64,000 nt of DNA from a bacterium (GCA_016708025.1 JADJGQ010000002.1:992001-1056000); one strand, 5' to 3'; shown: positions 1-9,599, numbered from the stretch's first letter. The notes: a model not told the origin generated them from the letters alone. Made by a program: numbers and translations.

Positions 1-415
1 CCGGTTGGTATTGCGGTCCGGCGGCAATGGTAGCGATTTCCCGCTCGGCTGAAGCGAAGTCGAGCGAGGTGTGCTCATATTCGCCGCCTCGCTTGATCCG
101 TTCGGAGGCCGTCTGTGCTTTCATGACTGAGCGGTCGAGGCAGGTACGCAGGAAAGTGCGAAAGCGGGCTTTGGACGGATCGTAATCAGTGAGGTACTGT
201 TTCTCAAAGGCGGCCAGGAAGAATGACTGGATAAGATCCTGGGCATGTTCGGGCGAGACATTCCAGCGGATGCGCAGATGCTTGTAGGCAGGTCGCCAGT
301 AGACCGAGATGACGGCATCCCAACTGACGCGTCGGCGGTCCGGGTCGCTGTCGCGAAGACCATTGATGGCGGAGAACCGCGTGGTCGGGAAGTGCGATGG
401 ATCGTCGGGCAACAT
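1..415 (-). CDS. ECF-type RNA polymerase sigma factor (3' part off the left edge)
   Basis: The reading frame opens at an ATG (413-415) and stays open to the window edge, giving about 138 residues with no stop. The N-terminus carries FPTTRFSAING, then YWRPAYKHLRIRW, SPEHAQDLIQSFFLAAFEK and DPSKARFRTFLRTCL. This order is typical of sigma-70 region 2 in the ECF subfamily that starts with FPTTRWS and continues with DAQDLTQGFF and GRFRSFL. Such factors recruit RNA polymerase to a small regulon. Region 4 (the -35 binding helix-turn-helix) would lie beyond position 1, so target and any C-terminal extension cannot be judged. The gene is divergent from the RND pump that follows. The family assignment is firm; whether this factor controls the pump is not shown. 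Confidence 0.8.
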   Translation of the reverse strand, partial: MLPDDPSHFPTTRFSAINGLRDSDPDRRRVSWDAVISVYWRPAYKHLRIRWNVSPEHAQDLIQSFFLAAFEKQYLTDYDPSKARFRTFLRTCLDRSVMKAQTASERIKRGGEYEHTSLDFASAEREIATIAAGPQYQP

Positions 416-801
416 ATTCCTCTGGTCAGGCAACCGATAATGCCTGGTTCATAATTGTGACGATTAGGTTAGCGGGGTCATCAGGATAATAACATAGCGA
501 GAGGGAAATGTCAAAGTTATGGCGGCGGTACTTTGGCGGACAGGGAGTTGACGATGTCTCATCTTTGTGCAGGAAAGTGCTCAATGTGATTTTGTTCCCA
601 TAGTGGGTCGGTTAATTGTGGTATGAAATCATCTATGTTAGGGAACCAGACGGCCGATTTTGCGATTATGGTTGGGAAACAATAGGTATTAGTAACCGTA
701 TATCTGACCTTTGGTTGGCTTTGTCGGGAGAAAGCCGGCCCGGTGCGGATGGCCGCCTGAAGGGTAATTCGGCAAAAGACAATATAGCAACGAGGTATCG
801 T
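416..801. other. Divergent intergenic region between the sigma factor and RND genes
   Basis: This stretch must hold the promoters of both divergent units. The frame of the adaptor gene is open back to 616, but that extension (WYEIIYVREPDG...) does not look like a signal peptide and has no ribosome binding site, so I treat it as untranslated. I see no convincing operator or hairpin. Confidence 0.4.
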
Positions 802-1908
802 GTGATTCGCTTCTCATTTGTCATCCTGATATTGGGTCTATTCTCACTCATGCTTTTCGGGGTCTCCGGCTGTTCGAAAGACCAGACCGCCGGGGCGTTT
901 ACGCCTCCGCCAATGCCGGTGGAGACAGCGACCGTGGAAGCGAAGACAGTGGTCGATCGATTTGATGCGGTCGGGACTATCGAGGCGATCAACTCGGTGA
1001 CGATCGTCTCGGAGATCGATGGACTGGTCAAAGCGGTACCCTTTGACGAAGGGTCATCGATCAAGAAGGGGGAGTTGATCGTGCAGTTGGATGATTCACA
1101 GCTTAAGGCAGACCTGGCCCGGGCCGAAGCGATCCGCGATCAACAGAAGGTCACGTATGATCGAGTGAAAGAACTCTCGGACCGTGGCGCAGTTTCCCCA
1201 CAGGAACATGATAACGCGTTGGCGAATTTGAAAGTTGCTGAGGCAGATGTTGATCTGGCGAAAGCCCGTCTGGACAAGACCCGCATTGTTGCGCCGTTTG
1301 ACGGTGTAATCGGAGCGCGCAAGATAAGCCCTGGTACGTTTCTGCGAGCGGGTGGTTCATTCGGGACAAGCAGCGCCATTGCTGATCTGGTACAGCTTTC
1401 GCAGCTCAAAGTGACATTCTCCGCGCCAGAGCGGTTCTTCTCGATGCTGAAACGGAAGGCAGAGGTCACGGTCACGACCAGCGCGTATCGAGATCAGGCA
1501 GTGAAGGGGACGATCGAAGTGATCGAGCCGATGGTTGATCCCTCGACGCGCAGTGCGATGATCACAGCGCATATCGAAAACCCGGAGTACCGGTTCCGCC
1601 CGGGCATGTCGGCCAATATATCGGCGGTTCTCAGCACGCGGGATAACGCGCTGCTGGTGCCGGATGAAGCAATCTTCGCTGAAGGAGACCAGATGCTGGT
1701 CTTTGTGGTGAAGCCGGATTCAACCGTGGGGCGAGCGGTGATCAAGATAGGAAGCCGCCAGCCGGGGACAGTGGAGATATTGTCAGGGCTGGAAGTAGGG
1801 CAGATGGTAGTTTCAGCCGGGCACCAGAAGTTATATGAGGGGGCGAAAGTGATGCCAATACCGCATCAGGCGGCGGGCGCGGCGCAGGTGCAGGGAGGCG
1901 TGCAGTGA
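802..1908 (+). CDS. RND efflux periplasmic adaptor (membrane fusion protein), lipoprotein
   Basis: The periplasmic adaptor links an inner-membrane RND pump to an outer-membrane channel. I choose the GTG at 802 because GAGGT (792-796) sits six bases upstream and the product then begins MIRFSFVILILGLFSLML followed by the lipobox GVSGC. A longer frame back to 616 lacks both. After the signal come the lipoyl/biotinyl-like half-motif (VPFDEGSSIKKGELIVQLDD), an alpha-hairpin with KVTYDRVKELSDRGAVSPQE, the second lipoyl half (KTRIVAPFDGVIGARKISPG) and beta-barrel segments. At 368 residues the length is normal for the HlyD/AcrA family. Its stop overlaps the start of the pump gene (GTGA, 1905-1908), so the two are translationally coupled. 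Substrate cannot be inferred. Confidence 0.93.
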   Translation: MIRFSFVILILGLFSLMLFGVSGCSKDQTAGAFTPPPMPVETATVEAKTVVDRFDAVGTIEAINSVTIVSEIDGLVKAVPFDEGSSIKKGELIVQLDDSQLKADLARAEAIRDQQKVTYDRVKELSDRGAVSPQEHDNALANLKVAEADVDLAKARLDKTRIVAPFDGVIGARKISPGTFLRAGGSFGTSSAIADLVQLSQLKVTFSAPERFFSMLKRKAEVTVTTSAYRDQAVKGTIEVIEPMVDPSTRSAMITAHIENPEYRFRPGMSANISAVLSTRDNALLVPDEAIFAEGDQMLVFVVKPDSTVGRAVIKIGSRQPGTVEILSGLEVGQMVVSAGHQKLYEGAKVMPIPHQAAGAAQVQGGVQ

Positions 1909-4900
1909 AGTTATCTGAAATATCGATCCAGCGACCCGTTCTGGCGCTGGTTTTTAGCTTAGTCATTATTTTGCTCGGGGCGGTGGCATTCAGTCGCCTT
2001 CCGGTCCGAGAGTATCCGGATATCGATCCGCCGATCGTTTCGATAACCACTTTCTATCGAGGCGCAAGCCCGAACGTGATCGAGACGGAGATCACCGACG
2101 TACTGGAAGAGCAACTCTCGACGGTGGAAGGGGTCAAGACGCTGACCTCATCGAGCCAGGAGCAGGGGTCGGTTGTTACAGTCGAGTTCGAACTCGGTAA
2201 AGATGTCAATGAAGCGGCCAACGATGTACGCGACCGTGTATCGCGCGTGCGCGGCTTATTGCCGCGAGAGGCCGATGACCCGATTGTCGAGAAAGTTGAT
2301 GTCAACGCGCAGCCGATCGTCTGGATCGCGCTGTCGAGTACACGTCATTCCAACCTGGAATTGACGGATGTTGCTGATCGAATCCTGAAAGAGCGGATCC
2401 AGCGGTTGCCGGGGGTAGCCTCGGTTTTTCTCGGTGGAGAGCGTAGATATGCGATGCGTGTCTGGCTGGATGCCCAGCGCATGGCTTCGCGTGGATTGAC
2501 CGCCAATGATGTCGAAAACGCGATCCGTCGCGAGAACGCCGAGATCCCGGCCGGACGAGTCGAGGGAAGCGGACGTGAGTTCTCTGTTCGGACACGCGGC
2601 GATCTGGTAACGGCGGAGGAGTTCGGCGCGATCATCGTCCGTCAGGCGGGGGATGAGACCGTGCGGCTTCGCGATGTCGCCCAAGTGGAGCTGGGTGCTG
2701 AGGATGAGCGGACAGCGGTTCGATACAACGGATTGCCGGCGATCGGCCTCGGGATCATCAAGCAACAGAAGGCGAGTACGATCGACGTTGCCGAGGTGGT
2801 CGTTAGTGAATTACCCGAACTGACCAAACTGGTTCCCGAGGGGATGACGCTGGAAGTGGCATACAACTCGGCGACCTTCATTGAAGATTCGATCGATGAA
2901 GTGGCTGAGACGTTGCTGATCGCGTTCCTGTTGGTGGTGGCGGTGATCCTGCTCTTCCTGAAGAGCATTCGCGCGACGATCATTCCGACTTTCGCGATCC
3001 CGGCCTCGATCATCGGCGCGTTTGCGCTGGCCTACTTTTTTGGATTCACCATCAACATCCTGACGCTGCTGGCATTGGTGCTGGCGATCGGTCTGGTGGT
3101 GGATGACGCGATCGTGGTCCTGGAGAACGTTTACCGTCATATGGAGATGGGGAAGAACCGCCGGCAGGCAGCAATCGATGGATCCAAGGAGATCGGGTTC
3201 GCCGTATTGGCGACGACGATCACGCTGGTGGCGGTGTTTGTGCCGCTGGCATTCCTGGAAGGAAATGTCGGGCGACTATTCAACGAGTTTGGATTGACCG
3301 TAGCGGTTGCGGTGTTGATCTCCGGTTTTGTGGCGTTGACGCTGACGCCGATGCTTTGCTCGCGGATGTTGCAGCCGCTCCATTCCGGAAAGCAGAATTT
3401 TGCGTCGCGTTCGTTTGATGCCTTCTTCGACTGGCTTGATCGGTTCTATCGTGGGACATTGAAGTGGGTGCTGGGCCATCGCGCCCTGTCGACGGCGTTT
3501 GCGCTTGTATTGATCGTGATCGGCGCGACGATGTTGAAATTCATCCCGTCGGAATTGGTACCGACCGAGGACCGCGGTGTGGCGTTTGGTATCGTGCTGG
3601 CGCCGGAAGGGGCGACGCTTGAATATACCGACCGCTATATGCGGCAGGTCGAAGAGCAATTGCTTGCGCTGCCGGAGCGAGATGGGCTGTTCACCGCCAC
3701 CGGACTGGGATTTGGCGGACCGGGACGCGTCACGAATGGATTTGTTTTTCTTGAGCTGAAACCGCGGGCTGAGAGAAATCGAACACAGCAGGAGATTGTG
3801 GCGGAGATGTTTCCCCGACTGCTGGGTATACCGGGTGTGCTGGCGTTCATGATCAACCCGCCATCGCTTGGCCAGGGGTTTGAATCACCGGTGCAGTATG
3901 TGCTCCAGGGGGACAGCTATGAGGAGTTGCAGCAGGGAGTAGGGATCATGATGTCCAAAGCGCAGCAGCTTGGGTATCTGATCAACCTGGATACGGACCT
4001 TCGCCTCAACAAGCCGCAGCTTGATATTACGATCGACCGCGATCGCGCGGCCGGATTGGGAGTGTCGGTGACCGATATCGGCGCAACGCTGGAGACCTAT
4101 TTGGGTGGACGCGTGGTGACCAACTTCAAGCGCGCAGCCAAGCAGTATGATGTGATCACGCAGTTGCGTCCATCGGATCGGGCAACGCCGGAGACGATAT
4201 CAGAGTTGTATGTGCGCGGCAATGGCGGCCTGGTGCAGTTGGCGAACGTGGTGAATATTCGGGAAACAGTGGCGCCAAAAGAACTGAACCACTTTAACCG
4301 GGTGCGTTCGGCGACGATCAGCGCGAATATCGCTCCGGGGATGACCTTGGGGAAGGCGCTGGATGATCTGGACCTGATCGCGGCGACCGATCTGCCGCCA
4401 GCGATCAAGACGGCGTTGAACGGGCAGTCGCGCGAGTATCGCGATTCAAGCTCCGCGCTCTACTTCCTCTTCCTGTTTGCAGTGGTCTTTATCTTCCTGG
4501 TATTGGCGGCGCAGTTTGAGAGCTTTATTCATCCGCTGACGATCCTGTTGTCGGTGCCATTGGCGGTGGTTGGGGCGCTGGTGTCGCTCTTCCTGTTTGG
4601 ACAGACGATCAATATCTACTCACAGATCGGGTTGATCATGTTGATCGGATTGGTGACCAAAAATTCGATTCTGATAGTCGAGTATGCCAACCAGTTGCGG
4701 GAGTCCGGCAAGTCGGTCTATGACGCGATCACGGAAGGGGCGGCGATTCGACTTCGGCCGATCCTGATGACGTCGTTTGCGACGATCTTCGGCGTGTTGC
4801 CTATCGCCATTGGATTGGGTGCAGGCGGAGAAGCACGTCAGCCGTTAGGGATCGCGGTGGTTGGTGGAATGTTGTTCTCGACCTTCCTGACTTTGGTGCT

Positions 4901-5024
4901 GGTGCCGGTGGTGTATACCTTGCTCGCGCGCTTCACCAAGGAATCGGAGCCGGTGACCGAGCATGCGAAAGCTAAGCCGCATGGCCAGCCAGTTACTGAT
5001 GCGCATGGGTTGGTAACGGAATAA
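1905..5024 (+). CDS. RND multidrug efflux permease (HAE1 family)
   Basis: Proton-driven inner-membrane pump of 1039 residues, the usual length for AcrB/MexB-type transporters. The N-terminus MKLSEISIQRPVLALVFSLV is the first transmembrane helix with the typical 'ISIxRPV' start. The TM4 proton-relay motif GLVVDDAIVVLENVYRHME is present, as are the two large periplasmic loops, the repeat-symmetry helix FLFLFAVVFIFLVLAAQFES and the late segment LTLVLVPVVYTLLARF. It starts at a GTG overlapping the stop of the adaptor gene, with GGAGG just upstream. No outer-membrane factor gene is adjacent, so a TolC-like partner must be encoded elsewhere. A REP-like palindrome and a terminator follow. Family is certain; substrate is unknown. 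Confidence 0.96.
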   Translation: MKLSEISIQRPVLALVFSLVIILLGAVAFSRLPVREYPDIDPPIVSITTFYRGASPNVIETEITDVLEEQLSTVEGVKTLTSSSQEQGSVVTVEFELGKDVNEAANDVRDRVSRVRGLLPREADDPIVEKVDVNAQPIVWIALSSTRHSNLELTDVADRILKERIQRLPGVASVFLGGERRYAMRVWLDAQRMASRGLTANDVENAIRRENAEIPAGRVEGSGREFSVRTRGDLVTAEEFGAIIVRQAGDETVRLRDVAQVELGAEDERTAVRYNGLPAIGLGIIKQQKASTIDVAEVVVSELPELTKLVPEGMTLEVAYNSATFIEDSIDEVAETLLIAFLLVVAVILLFLKSIRATIIPTFAIPASIIGAFALAYFFGFTINILTLLALVLAIGLVVDDAIVVLENVYRHMEMGKNRRQAAIDGSKEIGFAVLATTITLVAVFVPLAFLEGNVGRLFNEFGLTVAVAVLISGFVALTLTPMLCSRMLQPLHSGKQNFASRSFDAFFDWLDRFYRGTLKWVLGHRALSTAFALVLIVIGATMLKFIPSELVPTEDRGVAFGIVLAPEGATLEYTDRYMRQVEEQLLALPERDGLFTATGLGFGGPGRVTNGFVFLELKPRAERNRTQQEIVAEMFPRLLGIPGVLAFMINPPSLGQGFESPVQYVLQGDSYEELQQGVGIMMSKAQQLGYLINLDTDLRLNKPQLDITIDRDRAAGLGVSVTDIGATLETYLGGRVVTNFKRAAKQYDVITQLRPSDRATPETISELYVRGNGGLVQLANVVNIRETVAPKELNHFNRVRSATISANIAPGMTLGKALDDLDLIAATDLPPAIKTALNGQSREYRDSSSALYFLFLFAVVFIFLVLAAQFESFIHPLTILLSVPLAVVGALVSLFLFGQTINIYSQIGLIMLIGLVTKNSILIVEYANQLRESGKSVYDAITEGAAIRLRPILMTSFATIFGVLPIAIGLGAGGEARQPLGIAVVGGMLFSTFLTLVLVPVVYTLLARFTKESEPVTEHAKAKPHGQPVTDAHGLVTE

Positions 5025-5026
5025 TA

Positions 5027-5070
5027 CCCTCATCCGCCACTTCGTGGCACCTTCTCCCAATGGGAGAAGG
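5027..5070. repeat. REP-like double palindrome
   Basis: Begins CCCTCATCCGCCAC and contains two hairpins: GCCAC-TTC-GTGGC (5036-5048) and a 9-bp stem CCTTCTCCC / GGGAGAAGG with a 3-base loop (5050-5070). The 'CCCTCATCCGCC...CACCTTCTCCC' pattern is a dispersed intergenic palindrome I know from many unrelated bacterial genomes. It lies directly after the pump gene. Confidence 0.6.
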
Positions 5071-5092
5071 AATTACCTGAGCTCATGAGAAT

Positions 5093-5122
5093 AAAAAAAG
5101 CCCCGCTGATGCGGGGCTTTTT
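5093..5122. terminator. Bidirectional Rho-independent terminator
   Basis: A 7-bp GC stem (GCCCCGC 5100-5106 / GCGGGGC 5111-5117) with loop TGAT has an A-run on its left and a T-run on its right. It can stop both the RND operon (plus) and the convergent redoxin/DsbD operon (minus). Confidence 0.9.
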
Positions 5123-5143
5123 CTTAGTTGGCGGTAGCAGAAA

Positions 5144-5773
5144 CTAGTACTTCACGCCGCAACCATAGGGAGCGGAAGTCTTGACGGCAACCGGCTTGCC
5201 GGCCATGGCGGCATCAAGCGCGGCTGCGACATAGTTGGTCGAGGTCTTGATGTCATCCGGGTTCGGCGACGGCGTGTTGTCGATCGCGCCGGCATAGATC
5301 AAAACGCCTTCCGGGTTGATGACATACATGTTCGGCGTGGTTTTGGCGCCGTACAACTTGCCGACTTTACCATCGGTGTCGATCAGATAAGCGGAAGCGC
5401 TGTGTCCTTCGGCGGTGATCCGATCGGTCAGTTCTTTACCTTCGAAGTATCCCTGTTTTCCTTTGTTGGAGGAGCAGATGGACAGCCAGACAACTTCCTT
5501 CTTGGTGTAAGCGGCCTGAAGCGTCTGCATGTTCTTTGCGCCGTAGTGCTTTTTGACGAACGGGCAATCGAAGTTTACCCATTCCAACACCACAAATTTC
5601 CCTTTGAAGTCAGACAGCGAGTGGGTTTTGCCGTTGACATCGGTCAACGTAAAGTTGGGCGCCGCCTTATCGACAGTGGCAGTCTGGACAGTTTCAGGAG
5701 CGGTCGCATCCGATGCAACCAGTGCGGTGGACAACATCAGCAGTCCGAGCGCCATAGACAGTAATTTTTTCAT
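5144..5773 (-). CDS. Exported thioredoxin-fold redoxin (PRX-like family)
   Basis: Predicted periplasmic protein of 209 residues. A signal peptide (KKLLSMALGLLMLSTALVASDA) is followed by an AhpC/TSA-thioredoxin fold: PNFTLTDVNGKTHSLSDFKGKFVVLEWVNFDCPFVKKHY. The single cysteine of DCPFVKKHY is in the position of the active-site Cys of the PRX-like redoxin family; there is no CXXC. YLIDTDGKVGKLYGAKTTPNMYVI includes the fold's cis-Pro region (TTPNMYV), and the tail YGCGVKY carries a second conserved Cys seen in this family. The start ATG has AAGGAGA upstream and overlaps the stop of the DsbD-like gene (ATGA), so the two are co-translated. The partner suggests that it is reduced by electrons delivered across the membrane. 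Substrate is unknown. Confidence 0.85.
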   Translation of the reverse strand: MKKLLSMALGLLMLSTALVASDATAPETVQTATVDKAAPNFTLTDVNGKTHSLSDFKGKFVVLEWVNFDCPFVKKHYGAKNMQTLQAAYTKKEVVWLSICSSNKGKQGYFEGKELTDRITAEGHSASAYLIDTDGKVGKLYGAKTTPNMYVINPEGVLIYAGAIDNTPSPNPDDIKTSTNYVAAALDAAMAGKPVAVKTSAPYGCGVKY

Positions 5774-7959
5774 GATCTCTCCTTCAGTGGCTCCTCGCCG
5801 TGTATGGTTACCTGTCTGGTCGGCGAGTTGTTCGCAGGCAGGTCGGTTATGGAATTCAAAGCTTCGAGGACAATTCCCGGAGTCAAAATTTCTGGCAAAA
5901 GAATCGGTTCAGTGGCGGAGTTGTGGTAGAGGACATAGAGGGGGACAGAGTTTCGGCCAAAGCGAGCGAGCGCCTGGGCAATGACCTGATCGCGCGCGGT
6001 CCAGTCCGCCTTGAGGGGAACGATTCCGAGATCAAGAAAACGCTGCTGAACATCGGCCGAACTAAAGGCAACTTTTTCATTCACCTGACAACTGAGGCAC
6101 CAGGCGGCGGTGAAGTCTATAAAGATCGGTTTGCCGGCAGTACGCAATTCTTCGACTCGTTCCGGCGTGAAGGTCTCCCAGGCAATCGCCCCTTTTTCGT
6201 TCGAACGGGTGGCGACAGCGACATTTTCGAACGACGCGCCACTAATACCGATGACCAGCGCGGCGGCGGCCAATACAAGAGCAGAACCGCGAGCGAGTAG
6301 TTTTGCCCGGGTGGTAGCAACAAGCGTATCCCATCGACCGATAATCCATCCGGCAACGGCCAGAAGGAGCAAGGCGGCCAGGATAAAGATCAGTCCGGCG
6401 GTCCCGATCTGGATACCGAGTACCCAGAGGAGCCAGAGCACTGTGGCGAGAAGCACAAAGCCAAGGAACTGCTTGAAGGTCTCCATCCAACGTCCGGGTC
6501 TCGGGACATAGCGAAGCAGTTTTGGCGAGGCTGACAGCGCGAGATATGGCGCAGCCATGCCGAGGGCGATTGAGGTGAAGATCAGCATGGCGATCCAGGC
6601 TGGTTGCGCCAGCGAATAGCCGAGCGCGGATCCCATAAATGGAGCGGTGCACGGAGTGGCAACGATAGTAGCGGTTACACCATTGAGGAAAGAACCACCA
6701 AATCCGGTTTTGCCTGCGGCAACTGCACCAGCGGAGGCGAACGATGTACCAAGTTCAAAGAGGCCAAGCAGATTCAGACCAAACAGAAAAATGAACGAGG
6801 TGATGACGACCAGGAAGATCGGCGACTGGAGTTGGAATCCCCAACCCAGTTGTTCGCCACCGGCTTTCAGAAAGAGAAGTGTGCCGGCCAAAAGCCAGAA
6901 TGAGACCAGTACACCGGCGGTGAAGATCATACCGTGGTGCAGCGGTTTGGTATGGGTAGCATCGGCATGATTCACAAAGCCAAGGATTTTGAGCGACAGG
7001 ACCGGTAAAACGCAGGGCATTAGATTGAGGATCAGTCCGCCAATGAAGGCGAACAGGATCGCCTGCCAGAAGCTGGTTTCCGTGGTGGTCGCGGTGACAG
7101 CGACCGGTTGATCCTCACTGAGAGAGGAAACAAACTGGACATAGCTTTTGGTTGAATCGCTGTTCGTCAAGACCAGCAGACCCTGCAGGCTGTCGGGGCG
7201 GTCGATCAGGTATTCGTTTTTGGGGATTGTCAGTTGAACAGATCCATCCACAATCGAGATTGGTTGACTGGCGATATGGTCAATGACGCCGCGATCACCG
7301 GAGTAAAATTCTGCTAAGACAAGAGCGGCTGTTGATTTGTCGGGGAGTGGAAAGCGAAGCTGAAAATGAGTACCGTCAAAGTCGGACTGGACCGCAAAGT
7401 CGGCTTCCGACGGATATTGAATCGCGGCGAATTTCGGCGCCCAGATAGAATCGGGCTGTAAGTGGTCCGCGACCTCGAGCATCAGGGAGAGTTGGGCATC
7501 GCCGGGGACACATTCTTCCCTGCAAACCAGCCAGGAAGCTTTGCCAGACAAGGTTACCGTCTGGCCGACCGCAAGCGTGGGCGGGGGAGTGATCCGGAGC
7601 GGGACGATCAATTCGTGCGAGTAGCCATAGGAGGCAAGCGGAGGAGTAATGGTTTTCTCCGGAATGGGCCATCGGATCGGCTCGACGACAAAGCCGTCGG
7701 GGAGCGACCAGGTCATTTTGGGAGGAAGGCCGGCATCGCCGGGATTTTGCCAGTAGAGATGCCAGTGGTCATCCAGCGTGAAATGGAGGCCAACCTCAAA
7801 CGGTTGACCCGGTTGCACGGTGCGGACCGGAGAGACCAGCTCGACCTCGAGGTGGCCGACACGGGTCGGGAGCGCCTGAACAGTCGCCGCCAAAGTCAGG
7901 GCAAGGGCGAAGAGGCAGGTCATCCAAAGAAGTCGCTTTTGCAGGTCCATATACTCCAT
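5770..7959 (-). CDS. DsbD/ScsB-like thiol:disulfide interchange protein
   Basis: Moves reducing equivalents from cytoplasmic thioredoxin to the periplasm. Three modules are visible: an exported N-terminal immunoglobulin-like domain (VSPVRTVQPGQPFEVGLHF..DDHWHLYWQNPGDAG), an eight-helix DsbD membrane core with the cysteines LMPCVLPVLSLK and ATPCTAPFMG, and a C-terminal thioredoxin domain with FIDFTAAWCLSC. All cysteine pairs needed for the relay are present. I use the ATG at 7959 so that the product starts at the signal peptide; an ATG at 7950 and an upstream TTG at 8010 are alternatives, and no start has a strong ribosome binding site. The stop overlaps the downstream redoxin start, pointing to a reductase-client pair. 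Confidence 0.9.
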   Translation of the reverse strand: MEYMDLQKRLLWMTCLFALALTLAATVQALPTRVGHLEVELVSPVRTVQPGQPFEVGLHFTLDDHWHLYWQNPGDAGLPPKMTWSLPDGFVVEPIRWPIPEKTITPPLASYGYSHELIVPLRITPPPTLAVGQTVTLSGKASWLVCREECVPGDAQLSLMLEVADHLQPDSIWAPKFAAIQYPSEADFAVQSDFDGTHFQLRFPLPDKSTAALVLAEFYSGDRGVIDHIASQPISIVDGSVQLTIPKNEYLIDRPDSLQGLLVLTNSDSTKSYVQFVSSLSEDQPVAVTATTTETSFWQAILFAFIGGLILNLMPCVLPVLSLKILGFVNHADATHTKPLHHGMIFTAGVLVSFWLLAGTLLFLKAGGEQLGWGFQLQSPIFLVVITSFIFLFGLNLLGLFELGTSFASAGAVAAGKTGFGGSFLNGVTATIVATPCTAPFMGSALGYSLAQPAWIAMLIFTSIALGMAAPYLALSASPKLLRYVPRPGRWMETFKQFLGFVLLATVLWLLWVLGIQIGTAGLIFILAALLLLAVAGWIIGRWDTLVATTRAKLLARGSALVLAAAALVIGISGASFENVAVATRSNEKGAIAWETFTPERVEELRTAGKPIFIDFTAAWCLSCQVNEKVAFSSADVQQRFLDLGIVPLKADWTARDQVIAQALARFGRNSVPLYVLYHNSATEPILLPEILTPGIVLEALNSITDLPANNSPTRQVTIHGEEPLKERS

Positions 7960-8109
7960 GGTTGAGGGCGAAGGAATGCTTACGGAGTTAAACAGTCGAA
8001 CCCGGCTCAAGTTTCATTATTACTTGAGAGGCCATAGAGGTGGGGGAGGCGCTCCCAGGATCGCCCAGCCCCCTGGATCTTGACTTGTCGGTGAATGAGA
8101 CAGACTACG

Positions 8110-8132
8110 GCGCCGGACATGGCATCCGGCGC
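8110..8132. other. GC-rich hairpin downstream of the Cys-rich gene
   Basis: An 8-bp perfect stem (GCGCCGGA 8110-8117 / TCCGGCGC 8125-8132) has a 7-base loop and no T-run on either side. It could be a Rho-assisted terminator or an mRNA-stabilising hairpin for the minus-strand gene ending at 8160. Confidence 0.4.
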
Positions 8133-8159
8133 TAATCGAGAATAGCTATGCAGAAACGT

Positions 8160-8588
8160 TCAGGCCAATTCAGCCTCTGTCTGCTGCGTTTGGCGAACGC
8201 ACTGATGATCCGGATGTCCGGGAGCCGAAGTTGGGCCGGATCGTGACCACCAGAGCGACAGCAAAAATTGGCGATAGGGGCGCATGGTGCATGGATTGGT
8301 ACAGGCGGCCAGTTCATGGATCTCGGTGCAGAAGCCGTGGCAGCCGATGCATTCCCCCGGCGGATGTCCTTCCTCCAGCAGTTCGCATGCTTCGCGCAGT
8401 TCCCGCGAATGGATCAGAAAGGTGGAGAGGCAATCCTGCTTCAGATGATTGAATTGGAAATAACATTGAGATGGATCTCGCGGATCGATCTGAATTCCTT
8501 GTGGACTGATCGTGCGATCATACAGCAGGTCATGTAAGGTCAACCACTGTTTGCATCCCGGACACTGTTTCAGCGGTTTGCGATTCAC
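8160..8588 (-). CDS. Cysteine-rich hypothetical protein
   Basis: I do not recognise this protein. It is about 142 residues long and begins MNRKPLKQCPGCKQWLTLHDLLYD, with a CPGC knuckle near the start. Further cysteines follow in CYFQF, DCLSTF, REACELL, GECIGCHGFCTEIHELAACTNPC, consistent with one or more zinc or metal sites. There is no signal peptide, so it is probably cytoplasmic. The GTG start at 8586-8588 is chosen because AGAGGGG lies just upstream; an ATG nine codons earlier has none. The last 35 residues are of less typical composition and the true end is less certain than the start. It stands alone between the thiol-redox operon and the enoyl-CoA hydratase gene. Confidence 0.6.
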   Translation of the reverse strand: MNRKPLKQCPGCKQWLTLHDLLYDRTISPQGIQIDPRDPSQCYFQFNHLKQDCLSTFLIHSRELREACELLEEGHPPGECIGCHGFCTEIHELAACTNPCTMRPYRQFLLSLWWSRSGPTSAPGHPDHQCVRQTQQTEAELA

Positions 8589-8735
8589 GTTTTCCCCTCT
8601 TGAGTGATGTTGCATGGTAGCTAAAATATCGGCTAAAGATATCCACGTATTTAGCCTAAAAGGGGCCGCAATAGTCCTGTTTTGGAGTTGTCTAATATAT
8701 GCGTAAGTGATTTAAGATAAAGAAGATACATCGTA

Positions 8736-9488
8736 TTACTGGCGAATCTGGATACGCTTTGCCTGCTCGCGAGTTTTCTCAGAATACCAGATATTTATCC
8801 ACTCGTCGATGGAATGCGGTTCGCGAATGCGCCAGGCATCGGCGACCGGCTGGCGGGAAAGGCGTTTCAGACTGGCAAAATGAGGGCCGGCATTGGCGGC
8901 CAGTTCGGTGGCATAGGTGGTGGACTGGGAGAGGAGCCGGTCGCTATCCACAACCTGATGTACCAACCCAAGCTGGAGAGCTTCCGCGGGAGAGAGCAGA
9001 GTGCCTGTGAGCAGAATCTGTTCTGCGTTGCGTGTGCCGCAGGCGAACTGCAACATCGCCACCGCTCCGGCGAAGAGCGACGCGCCGAAGGTAACTTCGT
9101 TGAGCGCCAGTCTGGCGTTGCCATCGGCAATGATCCGTCGATCGCAGGTCGTCGCGAGAATACAACCACCGGCGATGGCATGTCCGTTGATCGCGCCGAC
9201 AATCGCTTTCGGGAAAAGGAACAGCCGGTGATAGAGATCGCAGAATGAGCGGATAAAGCGGGTCATCTCTTCGGGACTGAGGTCATAGAGTTCAGGGATA
9301 TCCAGCCCAAATGAGAAAAACTTCGCCTGTCCGGTCAGGATGACTGCTGAGACGGTCGGTTCCTGCTCGATCTGCGTCAACAGCAGGTCGAGTTCTCGGA
9401 CGAAGTCCGGATTGATGGCGTTGACCTTGCCACGAGTCATGGTAAGGATAGCGAGGTTGTCGGACTGCTGGAGATCAAAGCAGGTCAT
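8736..9488 (-). CDS. Enoyl-CoA hydratase/isomerase family protein
   Basis: Crotonase-fold enzyme of 250 residues acting on acyl-CoA thioesters. Oxyanion-hole segments are visible in FFSFGLDIPEL (first) and INGHAIAGGCILATTCD (second). LALNEVTFGASLFAGAV follows, with Glu at the position of one catalytic acid of hydratases. The first oxyanion segment is degenerate (FSFGLD rather than AGxD), so the exact reaction (hydration, isomerisation or hydrolysis) is uncertain. The ATG start has AAAGGG upstream. It is a single-gene unit with no fatty-acid oxidation partner nearby. Confidence 0.85.
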   Translation of the reverse strand: MTCFDLQQSDNLAILTMTRGKVNAINPDFVRELDLLLTQIEQEPTVSAVILTGQAKFFSFGLDIPELYDLSPEEMTRFIRSFCDLYHRLFLFPKAIVGAINGHAIAGGCILATTCDRRIIADGNARLALNEVTFGASLFAGAVAMLQFACGTRNAEQILLTGTLLSPAEALQLGLVHQVVDSDRLLSQSTTYATELAANAGPHFASLKRLSRQPVADAWRIREPHSIDEWINIWYSEKTREQAKRIQIRQ

Positions 9489-9599
9489 GATGAATCCCTT
9501 TCAGGTGAACGCCGGAAGGGGATACTAGTAAGAAAAATCGTGGTGAACAGCAAGCGCTCTCTGAAGCGAAGGAATGCTGCGGATGATGAATCGAGTGCA

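Noticed and set aside
616..801. Longer N-terminus for the RND adaptor from 616
   Set aside because: The extension lacks a ribosome binding site and would bury the lipoprotein signal in the middle of the protein.
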